A stretch of 38,778 bases of DNA from Ralstonia sp. UBA689. GTDB lineage: Bacteria; Pseudomonadota; Gammaproteobacteria; Burkholderiales; Burkholderiaceae. The position numbers were made by a program, and so were the translations under genes. Numbering within the stretch: position 1 is the first letter of the stretch; the number at the start of each line of letters is the position of its first letter. The stretch is taken from assembly GCF_002298975.1 (NCBI RefSeq), contig NZ_DBMV01000035.1:1-38778 (forward strand). The letters run 5' to 3'. This document shows positions 16,998 to 25,647 of the stretch, in pieces. The notes beneath the pieces were generated by a model. That model was not told the DNA's origin. It saw only the letters and a list, made by a program, of their open reading frames with translations, and ran no database searches.

Positions 16998-18626
16998 ATG
17001 TCCCACCGCTTCGATTGGAAGAACCCCTACCCCACCGTGCGCATTCCGCTGTTTGCGCGCAACGTTGTCTCCACCTCGCACCCGCTGGCAGCGCAGGCCG
17101 GGCTGCGCATGCTGCTCGCGGGCGGCAGTGCCGTAGATGCGGCCATTGCGGCGGCGGCCATGCTCACCATCGTCGAGCCCGTCTCGTGCGGCCTGGGCAG
17201 CGATGCCTTCGCCATCCTGTGGGACGGCAAGGAGCTGCACGGCCTGAACGCCTCCGGCACCGCGCCGCAGGCCTGGAACCTCGATTACTTCCGCAGCAAA
17301 TACGGCGAAGACGCCACCGGCAACCCAAAGCGCCCCACACGCGGCTGGGATGCGGTGACGGTGCCCGGCGCCATCTCGGCCTGGGCCGCGCTGCACGAGC
17401 GCTTCGGCCGCCTGCCGTTTGCCGACGTGCTGGAGCCCGCCGCCGAGATTGCCGAGCGCGGCCACACCGTCGCGCCCATCGTCGCGCACAAGTGGGCGGC
17501 GGCGATTCCCGAGCTGCAGAACCAGCCCGGCTATGCGCAAGCCTTTATGCCGCACGGCCGCGCGCCGACAGTCGGCGAGAAGTTCGCGTTGCCGGACGCC
17601 GCCGCCACGCTGCGCCGTATCGGCCAGACCACGGGCCGTGATTTCTACGAAGGTACGCTTGCCGAGCGCATCACCGCCTATGCGCGTGAATGCGGCGGCG
17701 CCATGACCGCGCAGGACTTGCGCGACTATCGCCCCGAGTGGGTCAAGCCCATCAGCAAGCGCTACCGCGGCTATGACGTGCATGAGATTCCGCCGAATGG
17801 CCAAGGCATTGCGGCGCTCATCGCGCTGGGCATTCTCGACCGCTTTGACCTGGGCGCGCTGCCGGTCGACTCCGCCGATTCGCAACATCTGCAGATCGAG
17901 GCAATGAAGCTGGCGTTTGCCGATCTGTACAAGTACGTGGCCGACCCGCGCTCGATGGAAGTCACACCCGAACAAATGCTCGACGATGCGTACCTCGATG
18001 CGCGCGCCAAGCTCATCAACATGGACCGCGCGCAGGTGCCTACCTTCGGCATGCCGCGCGCGGGCGGCACGGTGTACCTGACCGCGGCGGACGAGAACGG
18101 CATGATGGTCTCGTTCATCCAGTCCAACTACATGGGTTTCGGTTCGGGCGTGGTGGTACCGGGCACGGGCATCAGCCTGCAGAACCGGGGGTTCGGCTTT
18201 TCGATGGATGCGCGCTCGGCCAACGTGGTGGCGGGCGGCAAGCGGCCGTTCCACACCATCATCCCGGCCTTCCTCACCAAGGACGGCAAGCCGCAGATGA
18301 GCTTTGGCGTGATGGGCGGCGACATGCAGCCGCAGGGCCATCTGCAGACGCTTGTGCGCATGCTCGACTATCAGCAGCAGCCGCAGGCCGCGTGCGATGC
18401 GCCGCGCTGGAAGGTCAACCGCGATTTCACGCTCGACGTGGAAGCGACGATGAACGCCGGCACCGTGGCCGCGCTGGAAGCGCGCGGGCACAAGCTCAAA
18501 TCGGTGGCTGATCCGTACATGGATTTCGGCTCCGGCCAGTTCATCTGGCGCCTGTCGGACGACGCCGACCACGGCTACGTGGCCGCCAGCGACAGCCGCA
18601 GAGACGGCCACGCGGTGGGCTTCTAA
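16998..18626 (+). CDS. Gamma-glutamyltransferase-family N-terminal nucleophile hydrolase
   Basis: The protein has 542 residues without a signal peptide. Classical GGT is a periplasmic proenzyme of about 580 residues, so this looks like the cytoplasmic branch (YwrD/HpxW-like). Family features are SHPLAAQAGLRMLLAGGSAV, VEPVSCGLGSDAFAIL, LNASGTAPQAW, YEGTLAERI and EIPPNGQGIAALIALGIL. The autoprocessing nucleophile is Thr358 in GGTVYLTAADENG, aligning with the TTHxSVVD motif, and the oxyanion region reads RPFHTIIPAF. The gene precedes an MHS symporter (92 bases) and is divergent from a LysR regulator, so uptake and cleavage of an amide or gamma-glutamyl substrate is a fair inference. The actual substrate is unknown. 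Confidence 0.88.
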   Translation: MSHRFDWKNPYPTVRIPLFARNVVSTSHPLAAQAGLRMLLAGGSAVDAAIAAAAMLTIVEPVSCGLGSDAFAILWDGKELHGLNASGTAPQAWNLDYFRSKYGEDATGNPKRPTRGWDAVTVPGAISAWAALHERFGRLPFADVLEPAAEIAERGHTVAPIVAHKWAAAIPELQNQPGYAQAFMPHGRAPTVGEKFALPDAAATLRRIGQTTGRDFYEGTLAERITAYARECGGAMTAQDLRDYRPEWVKPISKRYRGYDVHEIPPNGQGIAALIALGILDRFDLGALPVDSADSQHLQIEAMKLAFADLYKYVADPRSMEVTPEQMLDDAYLDARAKLINMDRAQVPTFGMPRAGGTVYLTAADENGMMVSFIQSNYMGFGSGVVVPGTGISLQNRGFGFSMDARSANVVAGGKRPFHTIIPAFLTKDGKPQMSFGVMGGDMQPQGHLQTLVRMLDYQQQPQAACDAPRWKVNRDFTLDVEATMNAGTVAALEARGHKLKSVADPYMDFGSGQFIWRLSDDADHGYVAASDSRRDGHAVGF

Positions 18627-18718
18627 ACCGGCTTTGGCGCGCTGGCCCGCAGGCTGGGCGGGCGGTGCGCGCTGCGGTACCCATAACAACGAACCCAGCC
18701 GCACCAAAGGAACCCGAC

Positions 18719-20035
18719 ATGACCGCCCCATCTGCGGCAGGCGCTGCTGCGCCCGCTCGCCCCGTGCCATCCAATGCAGCCCATGCGCGCCGCATCGTCG
18801 TCTCGTCGTCGATCGGCAATGCGCTGGAGTGGTACGACTTTCTCGTCTACGGCTTCTTCGCGCCCATCATCGGCAAGCTGTTCTTTCCGGCCGAAGACGA
18901 GTGGGTGTCGCTGCTGTTTGCGGTGGGCAGCTTTGGCGTGTCGTTCATCACGCGGCCGGTGGGCGCGATCGTGCTAGGCATCTATGCCGACCGCAAAGGG
19001 CGCAAGGCCGCGCTCACGCTGTCGATCCTGCTGATGATCGTCGGCACACTGGCGATTGCCGTGATGCCGGGCTACCAGCAGATCGGCATCGTCGCGCCGG
19101 TTGCCATCCTGCTCGCGCGCCTGGTGCAGGGCTTTGCGGTAGGTGGTGAATTCGGCAGCGCGACCGCCTTCATGGTCGAGCACAGCACGCGCGGGCGCGG
19201 CTATTACGCAAGCTGGCAGTTCGCCAGCCAGGGTCTGGCGGCCATCCTCGCCTCGGGCTTTGGCGCGCTGCTCACGGCGTCACTCTCGACCGCAGAGCTG
19301 GAGGGCTGGGGTTGGCGCCTGCCGTTTGTGTTCGGGCTGCTGGTCGGGCCGGTCGGCTTTTACATCCGCCGCCATCTGGACGAGACGCCTGAGTTCATCG
19401 CTGAACAGAAGACGACGACGACGGCCGCCCCCGAGTCCACCTTCAAGTCGCAGTGGATCAACCTGTTGCTGGCGGTAGGCGTGGTGGCGCAATCCACCGT
19501 GTCGGTATACGTGCTGCAGCTTTACATGCCGACGTACGCCGTCAAGCAACTGCACCTGCCTGCCGCGCAGTCGTTCGGGGTGGTGGTGCTCAACGGCGGG
19601 CTGCAGTTCCTGCTCTCACCCGTCATGGGCGCGCTGTCCGACCGGATCGGCCGCATCCGCATCATGCTTACCACCTCCGTGCTGATGCTGCTGCTGATCT
19701 ATCCGATGTTCGCGCTCCTGCGTGCGCACCCGACCATCGGCGCCCTGCTCTTGCTGCAAGCGGTATCGGGCATCTTCAAGGCGGCGTATTCGGGCCCGAT
19801 GCCGGCGCTCATGTCGGAGATCTTCCCCACACGCGTGCGCTCGACCGGGTTGTCGCTCGGCTACAGCCTGGGCGTGACGCTGTTCGGCGGGTTCGCGCCG
19901 TTCATCATCACGTGGCTGATCCACGCGACGGGCGATACGCTGGCCCCCAGCTACTACGTGCTGACGGCGGCCATCGTGAGCGGCGTGTCGCTGACGATCA
20001 TCGCGCTGCGCCGCCGCACAGGGCGCACGGCCTGA
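18719..20035 (+). CDS. MFS transporter, metabolite:H+ symporter (MHS) family
   Basis: The start at 18719 follows an AAAGGA box. The 438-residue product has 12 transmembrane segments and the MHS hallmark GNALEWYDFLVYGFFAP near residue 35, the inter-helix loop GIYADRKGRKAAL, LLARLVQGFAVGGEFGSATA, and PTRVRSTGLSLGYSLGVTLF late in the protein. Such proteins import small organic acids, osmolytes or aromatic acids by proton symport. Its position after the GGT-family gene and opposite a LysR regulator suggests it brings in the enzyme's substrate. Confidence 0.9.
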   Translation: MTAPSAAGAAAPARPVPSNAAHARRIVVSSSIGNALEWYDFLVYGFFAPIIGKLFFPAEDEWVSLLFAVGSFGVSFITRPVGAIVLGIYADRKGRKAALTLSILLMIVGTLAIAVMPGYQQIGIVAPVAILLARLVQGFAVGGEFGSATAFMVEHSTRGRGYYASWQFASQGLAAILASGFGALLTASLSTAELEGWGWRLPFVFGLLVGPVGFYIRRHLDETPEFIAEQKTTTTAAPESTFKSQWINLLLAVGVVAQSTVSVYVLQLYMPTYAVKQLHLPAAQSFGVVVLNGGLQFLLSPVMGALSDRIGRIRIMLTTSVLMLLLIYPMFALLRAHPTIGALLLLQAVSGIFKAAYSGPMPALMSEIFPTRVRSTGLSLGYSLGVTLFGGFAPFIITWLIHATGDTLAPSYYVLTAAIVSGVSLTIIALRRRTGRTA

Positions 20036-20171
20036 GCCGCTTGAACGTTTACGCGTTCTTTATGCTGCATCGCAACCCTTTTTCACGGTTTTTACGAGCG
20101 AAGCGATACGGTGTCGACATGTTCAACGCCATGGCGATGCGAACCATCGCCACTGCATCATGGGCCGATCC

Positions 20172-20507
20172 ATGCTCCTGTCTTCGCTCGTTCCGCAGTT
20201 GCTGCCGCCCTCGCCGGCCGCGATGCCTCGCGTGGTTGCCACGCCTGCCCGCCATTACGTGTGCCTGCGCGTAACGGTGCCGGGCGATGCGCCGCACGTG
20301 GTGCGCCGCCAGTTGCATGTGCTGCTGGGCGAAGCACTGGGCCTGTACATCGTTCAGCACGATGCACGCCGTCATGCCGTCACCGTCGATCTGGAACTCG
20401 CACATGCCGATGTCGACACGGTGATCGGCGCCCTGCTGCGCGGCCTGCCGCGTGCCACGCTCGGCCGCATCGCACCGCTCAAGCGCGCACACGCGCTGCT
20501 GCACTGA
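20172..20507 (+). CDS. Hypothetical protein, ACT/ferredoxin-like pattern possible
   Basis: The frame opens at 20160 (MGRSM), and the second ATG at 20172 (MLLSSLVPQ) is equally possible. The product has about 111 residues. After a Pro-rich head, residues from HYVCLRVTVPGD to LGRIAPLKRAHAL read as strand-helix-strand-strand-helix: VCLRVTV, HVVRRQLHVLLGEAL, LYIVQHD, HAVTVDLEL, DVDTVIGALLRGL. This recalls small alpha-beta sandwich domains. I do not recognise the family. The stop lies eight bases before a dapA-like start, so they may be one transcript. Confidence 0.55.
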   Translation: MLLSSLVPQLLPPSPAAMPRVVATPARHYVCLRVTVPGDAPHVVRRQLHVLLGEALGLYIVQHDARRHAVTVDLELAHADVDTVIGALLRGLPRATLGRIAPLKRAHALLH

Positions 20508-20515
20508 GGCACGCC

Positions 20516-20656
20516 ATGTTCTCGGGTACCTGGATTCCGCTGGTCACCCCCTTTCACGACGACAGGGTCGACATGGTCGCGCTGCGCCGTCTGGTGGCAG
20601 CCGTGCAGGCGCTGGAAGAGTCCGGGCCCGATCGTCCGCTGCGGCTGGCGTCCTGA
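20516..20656 (+). pseudogene. Remnant of a dihydrodipicolinate synthase (DapA) family gene
   Basis: The first 29 residues, beginning MFSGTWIPLVTPF and ending VALRRLVAA, match the start of DapA/N-acetylneuraminate-lyase family proteins: the LVTPF motif, the D-x-x-V-D turn and the first helix. The frame then reads VQALEESGPDRPLRLAS and stops at 46 residues, against a normal 290-300. The catalytic Lys and Tyr and the GTTGE motif are all absent. The short tail could be the original C-terminus joined by an in-frame internal deletion, or unrelated sequence. It is a non-functional remnant. Confidence 0.65.
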
Positions 20657-20667
20657 TCTGTTACCTG

Positions 20668-21258
20668 TTACGCGCCCTTGTACCAGTGCGCGTTCCACGC
20701 GCTGCCGCCCTGATACGCATGCCGCGCGCGGCGATGGTGTCGGCGCGCGCCGCTGGCTGCCGGGCTACCGCTCTCGAGCACCGGTGCGCCATCGTCGACG
20801 GCCTCCGTCTGCGCGACGGCGCGCGTGGCGCCCTGAGGCACCTGCCCATAAACGCGCTGCTCCATGCGGTCGCGAGCCACGGCCACCGGGTCGGGCTGCG
20901 CCGCCTGCGCCGAGTCGACCGGCTGTGACATGGCGGCACCGGCCCGGCTCGCGGCCACCGCCATGCTCATCGCATGGCCGGCCTGCTCGGCGGTGGGCGT
21001 GTATCCGGCCAGGCTGCGCACCCACGGTGCGTGAACCATTCCCACATAGATCGCCCCCGTAACGGCAATGAGTGCCGCCACCACATTGGTGAATGCGCCA
21101 CGCGCAATCGCGCTCGACACACGTGCCCACCACGGCTTGCGCTCGGCGGGCGTTGGCTGCACGTCGGACACCTCCGCCGGGTCGACATGCGCGGCGAGCA
21201 TATGCGGCGCGTCAGCGGGATCGGGCGGCTGGGCAGTAATCGAAGCGGGCAAACGCAT
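20668..21258 (-). CDS. Hypothetical single-pass membrane protein
   Basis: The frame is open to 21297; the ATG at 21258 (MRLPASITAQ) is chosen as a plausible start, but no strong ribosome-binding site decides. The product has 196 residues. A soluble Pro/Asp-rich N-terminus (about 1-40) leads to WWARVSSAIARGAFTNVV and one transmembrane helix (VAALIAVTGAIYVGMV). An Ala/Gln-rich low-complexity region and a basic tail with GARRHHRRARHAYQGG follow. No family is recognised. Base and residue composition agree with a real but fast-evolving gene. Confidence 0.5.
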   Translation of the reverse strand: MRLPASITAQPPDPADAPHMLAAHVDPAEVSDVQPTPAERKPWWARVSSAIARGAFTNVVAALIAVTGAIYVGMVHAPWVRSLAGYTPTAEQAGHAMSMAVAASRAGAAMSQPVDSAQAAQPDPVAVARDRMEQRVYGQVPQGATRAVAQTEAVDDGAPVLESGSPAASGARRHHRRARHAYQGGSAWNAHWYKGA

Positions 21259-21510
21259 GGTGAGGACTCGGGATCGTGGGTCGGCAGCGCCCTGCACTGC
21301 CGATCGTTATTCGGGATCCGCCGCATGACACACGCGTGACAGCGCGAAGGTGCCCTGTGCAAGGGGCGGCGGAGCAGCCTTGGCTAGCAAGTTTCCTGCC
21401 GCGTTTTGTGCAACGCCAAAAACAGTTGCCAACCCTTGTCAGCGCTCGCATCTACCCCGGATGCAGACGATTTTCCGATCCCGCGGCGTGCCTGCGCGCA
21501 TGCAGGGCGG

Positions 21511-21530
21511 GTAGACTTTGCAAAGTTTAC
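21511..21530. promoter_or_regulatory. Palindrome upstream of the zinc peptidase gene
   Basis: ACTTTGCAAAGT (21515-21526) is a perfect 12-bp palindrome inside a 20-base near-palindrome GTAGACTTTGCAAAGTTTAC. It lies 41 bases before the GTG start, where an operator would be expected. The regulator is unknown. Confidence 0.35.
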
Positions 21531-21570
21531 CGGGTGTGACGCCGGGGCCAGTGCATCAAGGGAGAAACAC

Positions 21571-22464
21571 GTGCGTTGGGATGACATGCGCGAAAGCAAC
21601 AACGTTGAGGATGAACGCGCATCCTCGGGCGGTGGATTCGGTGGTGGCGGCATGCGGCTGGGCATCGGCGGCATCGCCATCGTGGCCGTCGTCGGCCTGT
21701 TGATGGGCAAGAACCCGCTGGAAATCCTCGGCATGGTGATGCAGGTGTCGCAGAACACGCCCGTGCAGTCCACGCCGCACAGCCCCGCCCGCCAAGCCAG
21801 TCCAACAGGCGAGACCGACAACGACCGCAGCAAATCGCTGGTCACGCACGTGCTGGGCGACACCGAAGATACGTGGTCGCAACTATTCAAGCAGGCCGGC
21901 CGCGCTTATCAGCCGCCCAAGCTGGTGTTGTTCCGCCAGGGCATCCGCTCGGACTGCGGCGATGCCACCTCGGCCGTCGGCCCGTTCTACTGTCCGGCCG
22001 ATACCAAGGTCTACCTGGACCTTGGCTTCTTCGACGAACTGCGCCGCCGTTTTGGCGCGCCGGGCGACTTTGCCGCCGCGTATGTCGTCGCGCACGAAGT
22101 GGGCCACCATGTGCAGAACCTGCTGGGTGTGTCGGAAAAGGTGAGCCACGCACAGGCCGGCAAGCCGCAGCGTGTGTCCAATGCGCTGTCGGTCAAGCTG
22201 GAGCTGCAGGCCGATTGCCTGGCCGGCGTCTGGGGCCACTACGCGCAGCAGCGCGGCCTGCTTGAGCGCGGCGATCTGGAACAGGCACTCACCGCCGCTC
22301 ACGCCATCGGCGACGACACCCTGCAGCGCAACGCCGGCCATAGCGTCGCGCCCGACGCCTTCACGCACGGCTCGTCGGAGCAGCGCATGCACTGGTTCCG
22401 CCAGGGCTTCGACGGCGGGGATATCCGCCAGTGCGATACGTTCCGCGCCGGCGCGGACGCCTGA
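21571..22464 (+). CDS. Neutral zinc metallopeptidase (YpfJ family)
   Basis: The GTG at 21571 is preceded by AAGGGAG and gives the family's characteristic start MRWDDMRESNNVEDERASSG, so the upstream open frame is not used. The 297-residue product has a Gly-rich linker, one transmembrane helix (about 28-45, MRLGIGGIAIVAVVGLLMG) and a C-terminal peptidase domain with the zinc motif HEVGHH (175-180) and a downstream ELQADCLAG that supplies the third ligand. These are the marks of the Zn_peptidase family with the E. coli YpfJ layout. Physiological substrates are not known. Confidence 0.9.
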   Translation: MRWDDMRESNNVEDERASSGGGFGGGGMRLGIGGIAIVAVVGLLMGKNPLEILGMVMQVSQNTPVQSTPHSPARQASPTGETDNDRSKSLVTHVLGDTEDTWSQLFKQAGRAYQPPKLVLFRQGIRSDCGDATSAVGPFYCPADTKVYLDLGFFDELRRRFGAPGDFAAAYVVAHEVGHHVQNLLGVSEKVSHAQAGKPQRVSNALSVKLELQADCLAGVWGHYAQQRGLLERGDLEQALTAAHAIGDDTLQRNAGHSVAPDAFTHGSSEQRMHWFRQGFDGGDIRQCDTFRAGADA

Positions 22465-22478
22465 TCGCCCACAATAAA

Positions 22479-22551
22479 GGGCGTGCACGATGCACGCCCA
22501 ATCCGCAAGCTTTCAACTGACCCCGCATGTGGTCTCGATGCCATGCGGGGT
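22479..22551. terminator. Two hairpins between convergent genes
   Basis: GGGCGTGCA and TGCACGCCC form a perfect 9-bp stem with a three-base loop (22479-22499). ACCCCGCATG and CATGCGGGGT form a perfect 10-bp stem with a 12-base loop (22520-22551). They lie between the zinc peptidase gene and the convergent SDR gene. T-runs are lacking, so termination is probable but not textbook. Confidence 0.5.
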
Positions 22552-22612
22552 CGGCTGGGGCGAAGGGGGTTGTTTGGGGCGTCGCTCAGCGTGCCCCTGC
22601 GTGAAAGGAGGA

Positions 22613-23359
22613 TCAGCGGCCGCCGCTGCAATCCAGCAAGGCCCCTGTCACATACGACGCGGCATCGGAGAGCAGCCAGACAATGGCCTCGGCCACCTCC
22701 TGCGGCATGCCGGGCCGGCCGATGGGCGTGGCGGCGCCCAGGCGTTGCGCGCGGTCGGGCTGGCCACCCGAGGCGTGGATGTCGGTCTCGATCAGGCCGG
22801 GGCGCACGGCATTCACACGCACGCCGTCGCGGGCAAGCTCGCGCGCCAGGCCCAGCGTCATGGTGTCGACTGCGCCCTTGGACGCGGCGTAGTCGACATA
22901 CTCGTTCGGCGAGCCCAGCCGCGACGCCGCCGACGACACATTGACCAGCGAGCCGCCCACTCCACCGCGCGACGTGGACAGCCGCCGCGCTGCCTCGCGC
23001 GCCACCAGGAAAGCGCCCAGCACGTTGGTCTCGAACATCGTGCGCAGGCGGTGCGTGGTCATGTCGGCCACGTCCTGCGCCTCAGCCACGATGCCGGCGT
23101 TGTTGACCACGCCATGCAGCGCCCCGAAGCGCCCCGCCGCCGCTTCGAACAAGGCGATCACGTCCTCGTCGCTCGACACGTCGCCCTGCACCGCCAGCCC
23201 ATGAGCACCAGCCTGTTCGATGAGGCCGATGGTCTCCTCGGCGGCTTGGCGGTTGCCGTGATACTGCAACGCAACAGACCAGCCGCGTTGCGCGCACAGC
23301 ACCGCGGTGGCGCGGCCGATGCCCCGGCTGCCGCCGGTGATGACGATGGTCTTCGACAT
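22613..23359 (-). CDS. Short-chain dehydrogenase/reductase (SDR), FabG-like
   Basis: This is a classical SDR of 248 residues. The nucleotide-binding TGGSRGIG is at 8-15, NNAG follows strand four, and the catalytic set is visible as NVSSAAS and YAASK. The C-terminal PGLIETDIHASGG and GALLDCSGGR segments fit the 3-ketoacyl-ACP reductase/glucose-dehydrogenase-like subgroup. It probably uses NADP(H), because Arg follows the glycine motif (GGSRGIGR). The substrate is unknown. The gene is divergent from the Ada/AlkA gene (137 bases between) and convergent with the zinc peptidase. Confidence 0.9.
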   Translation of the reverse strand: MSKTIVITGGSRGIGRATAVLCAQRGWSVALQYHGNRQAAEETIGLIEQAGAHGLAVQGDVSSDEDVIALFEAAAGRFGALHGVVNNAGIVAEAQDVADMTTHRLRTMFETNVLGAFLVAREAARRLSTSRGGVGGSLVNVSSAASRLGSPNEYVDYAASKGAVDTMTLGLARELARDGVRVNAVRPGLIETDIHASGGQPDRAQRLGAATPIGRPGMPQEVAEAIVWLLSDAASYVTGALLDCSGGR

Positions 23360-23496
23360 GCCGATCTCCTGATGTGTTGTTGTGTTTGCATTGTGCCGAA
23401 CTGCCGATCTCCCGGCACCCAGGGAGATGTCCGAATCCGGCGAACCCGCGCCTCCCGACAGGGCTAGACTAGCTCCCGGATTCCCCGACCTCCACC

Positions 23497-25005
23497 ATGC
23501 ATCTCGACCACGACGCCTGCTACCACGCCGTGCAATCGCGCGACCGGCGCTTTGACGGCTGGTTCTTCGTCGGCGTGACTTCCACCGGCGTATATTGCCG
23601 GCCCGTTTGCGCAGTGCGCACGCCGCAGCAGAAGAACTGCCGCTTCTTCACTACGGCCGCCGCCGCCGAGCGCGCGGGCTTCCGCCCCTGCCTGCGCTGC
23701 CGGCCGGAGCTAGCGCCCGGGCACAGCCTGGCCGAGATGTCGTCGAACCTCGCGCGCGCAGCCGCCCGCATGATCGACGAGGGCTTCCTGCAGGAGCACG
23801 ACCTGGCCGCACTGGCCGCCGCCGTGGGCGTGACCGACCGCCACCTGCGACGTATCTTCCGCGCCGAGTTCGACGTTTCGCCGGTCGAATATGCGCAGAC
23901 GCAGCGCCTGCTGCTTGCCAAGCAGCTGCTGACGGATACCGCCATGCCCGTCGGCGACATTGCCTTTGCATCCGGCTTTGGCAGCGTGCGGCGGCTGAAC
24001 AGCGGGTTCGCCGAGCACTATGGTTTTGCGCCCACGCGTCTACGTGCCCGCGCTGCTGCTACCGCCACCTCGGCAAGCACCGACGACGGCCCCACGCTCA
24101 TGCTCGGCTACCGCCCTCCGTTTGCGTGGCATGCGCTGTTGGATTTCCTGCGCGCTCGCGCGGTCGGCGGTGTGGAGGTGGTCGACGCCGACAACTACGC
24201 ACGCACGATCACCGTCGATTACGGCGGCGCGCGGCACACCGGGTGGCTGCACGCGCGCAACGTGCCGCACCGTCATGCGGTGGCGCTCACGCTGTCAGCG
24301 AGCCTGCTGCACGCCATGCCACCAGTGCTGGCACGCGCGCGGCGGCTGTTCGATCTGGACAGCCGGCCCGATCTGGTCGACGCGCATCTTGGCGCGCTGG
24401 CGGCCGACACGCCCGGCCTGCGTGTGCCGGGTGCGGTGGACGGCTTCGAGATCGCGGTGCGCGCCATTGCCGGGCAGGTCATCTCTCTGGCGCAGGCGAG
24501 GCGCATCCTGGCGCGCATGACGGCCGCGCATGGCACGCCGTTGACGCAGGCGCATGACACGCGGCCGGGGCTGTCGATGACGTTTCCGTCCGCTGCCGCA
24601 CTGGCGAAGGCCGATCCCCAAACACTGTCCGCCCAGACCGGCCTGCAGGCCAGCCGCGCCGCCGCCGTGGTCGAACTCGCCCGCGCCATCAACGATGGCC
24701 GCCTGCGGCTCGAACCGCTGGTGCCGCTGGCCCCCACGTTGGCCGCATTGCAGGCGTTGCCCGGCATCGGCGAATGGACCGCGCAATACGTCGCCATGCG
24801 CGCACTGGGCTGGCCAAACGCGTTTCCGCTGGGCGACTACGTGCTGCGCAAGCGCCTGGCAAATGGGGACGGCACGCTGCCCACGCGCCGCGTCATGGTC
24901 GAGCGCGCTGAACCCTGGGCCCCGTGGCGCGCGTATGCGGCCATGCACCTCTGGCACCGCGAAGACGCCTTGCCCCCTACGTTGCCTCACACCGTTTCGA
25001 GCTGA
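23497..25005 (+). CDS. Fused Ada-type regulator and AlkA-type 3-methyladenine DNA glycosylase
   Basis: Three parts lie in order in 502 residues. (1) An Ada N-terminal zinc domain (8-75) has C34, C38, C65 and C68 in GVYCRPVC and PCLRCRPE; C34 is the expected methylphosphotriester acceptor and DNA-binding switch. (2) An AraC helix-turn-helix region (82-180) includes AAAVGVTDRHLRRIFRAEF and GDIAFASGFGSVRRLNSGF. (3) An AlkA-type glycosylase (200-500) has the HhH motif LPGIGEWTAQYVAMRAL and catalytic Asp447 in PLGDYVLRK. The protein would sense methylated DNA, activate alkylation-repair genes and excise alkylated bases. It lacks Ada's O6-methylguanine transferase domain, which is encoded by the next gene. 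Confidence 0.93.
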   Translation: MHLDHDACYHAVQSRDRRFDGWFFVGVTSTGVYCRPVCAVRTPQQKNCRFFTTAAAAERAGFRPCLRCRPELAPGHSLAEMSSNLARAAARMIDEGFLQEHDLAALAAAVGVTDRHLRRIFRAEFDVSPVEYAQTQRLLLAKQLLTDTAMPVGDIAFASGFGSVRRLNSGFAEHYGFAPTRLRARAAATATSASTDDGPTLMLGYRPPFAWHALLDFLRARAVGGVEVVDADNYARTITVDYGGARHTGWLHARNVPHRHAVALTLSASLLHAMPPVLARARRLFDLDSRPDLVDAHLGALAADTPGLRVPGAVDGFEIAVRAIAGQVISLAQARRILARMTAAHGTPLTQAHDTRPGLSMTFPSAAALAKADPQTLSAQTGLQASRAAAVVELARAINDGRLRLEPLVPLAPTLAALQALPGIGEWTAQYVAMRALGWPNAFPLGDYVLRKRLANGDGTLPTRRVMVERAEPWAPWRAYAAMHLWHREDALPPTLPHTVSS

Positions 25006-25010
25006 CCGCC

Positions 25011-25559
25011 ATGTATCGCCACACCTTCGCCTGCCCGCTCGGCAATCTGCTGCTGACCGCCACCGAGTCGCACCTGACCGGCGCGTTCTTCCTCGGCCAG
25101 AAGACGATCCCCGTGAATGCGGGGCGCCTGCCTCTGGGGACGGGCGTGCCGGTCGTCCGCGAGGCGCAGGCGCAGTTCGAGGCCTACTTTGCCAGCAGGC
25201 TGCAAATCTTCGATCTGCCGATGGCACCTGCCGGCACACCGTTCCAGCAGGATGTCTGGCGCCTGCTGTGCGAGATCGCCTTTGGTGAGCGCAGCACCTA
25301 CGGCCAGATCACCGCACGCCTGGGCCTCACGCGCGAGCATGCGCGCGCGGTGGGCACGGCGGTCGGACGCAACCCGATCTCGATCGCCATCCCGTGCCAC
25401 CGCGTGGTGGGCGCCGATGGTGCGCTCACCGGTTACGCCGGTGGACTGCCCCGCAAGGCGGCGCTGTTGCGGCTCGAAGGCCATCCCGCACAGGTTGGCG
25501 AACGCCTGCCGATGCCTGATGACGGCCGCCAAGGCATGCTGGCGCTCATGCCAGCATGA
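25011..25559 (+). CDS. ogt: Methylated-DNA-protein-cysteine methyltransferase
   Basis: This 182-residue suicide enzyme transfers methyl groups from O6-methylguanine to its own cysteine. The start at 25011 lies five bases after the preceding stop, so the two form one operon. The active-site motif is IPCHRVVG with Cys129. Also present are FQQDVWRLLCEIAFGERSTY (helix-turn-helix entry), ARAVGTAVGRNP and the substrate loop GYAGGLPRKAALL. It supplies the activity missing from the Ada/AlkA fusion upstream, and that fusion probably regulates it. Confidence 0.95.
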   Translation: MYRHTFACPLGNLLLTATESHLTGAFFLGQKTIPVNAGRLPLGTGVPVVREAQAQFEAYFASRLQIFDLPMAPAGTPFQQDVWRLLCEIAFGERSTYGQITARLGLTREHARAVGTAVGRNPISIAIPCHRVVGADGALTGYAGGLPRKAALLRLEGHPAQVGERLPMPDDGRQGMLALMPA

Positions 25560-25647
25560 AGCACAAGAAGCGCGGACAATGACGCCCGATTGCTCTGCCG
25601 GCGGCAGGCCGGCACCAACCTTCACACAACGATAACGAGACTCCCCC

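Noticed and set aside
16932..18770. 612-residue minus-strand open frame across the GGT-family gene
   Set aside because: It lies antisense to a well-supported enzyme, has an Arg/His/Gly/Ala-heavy composition, and follows from high GC at third codon positions. No domain is recognisable.
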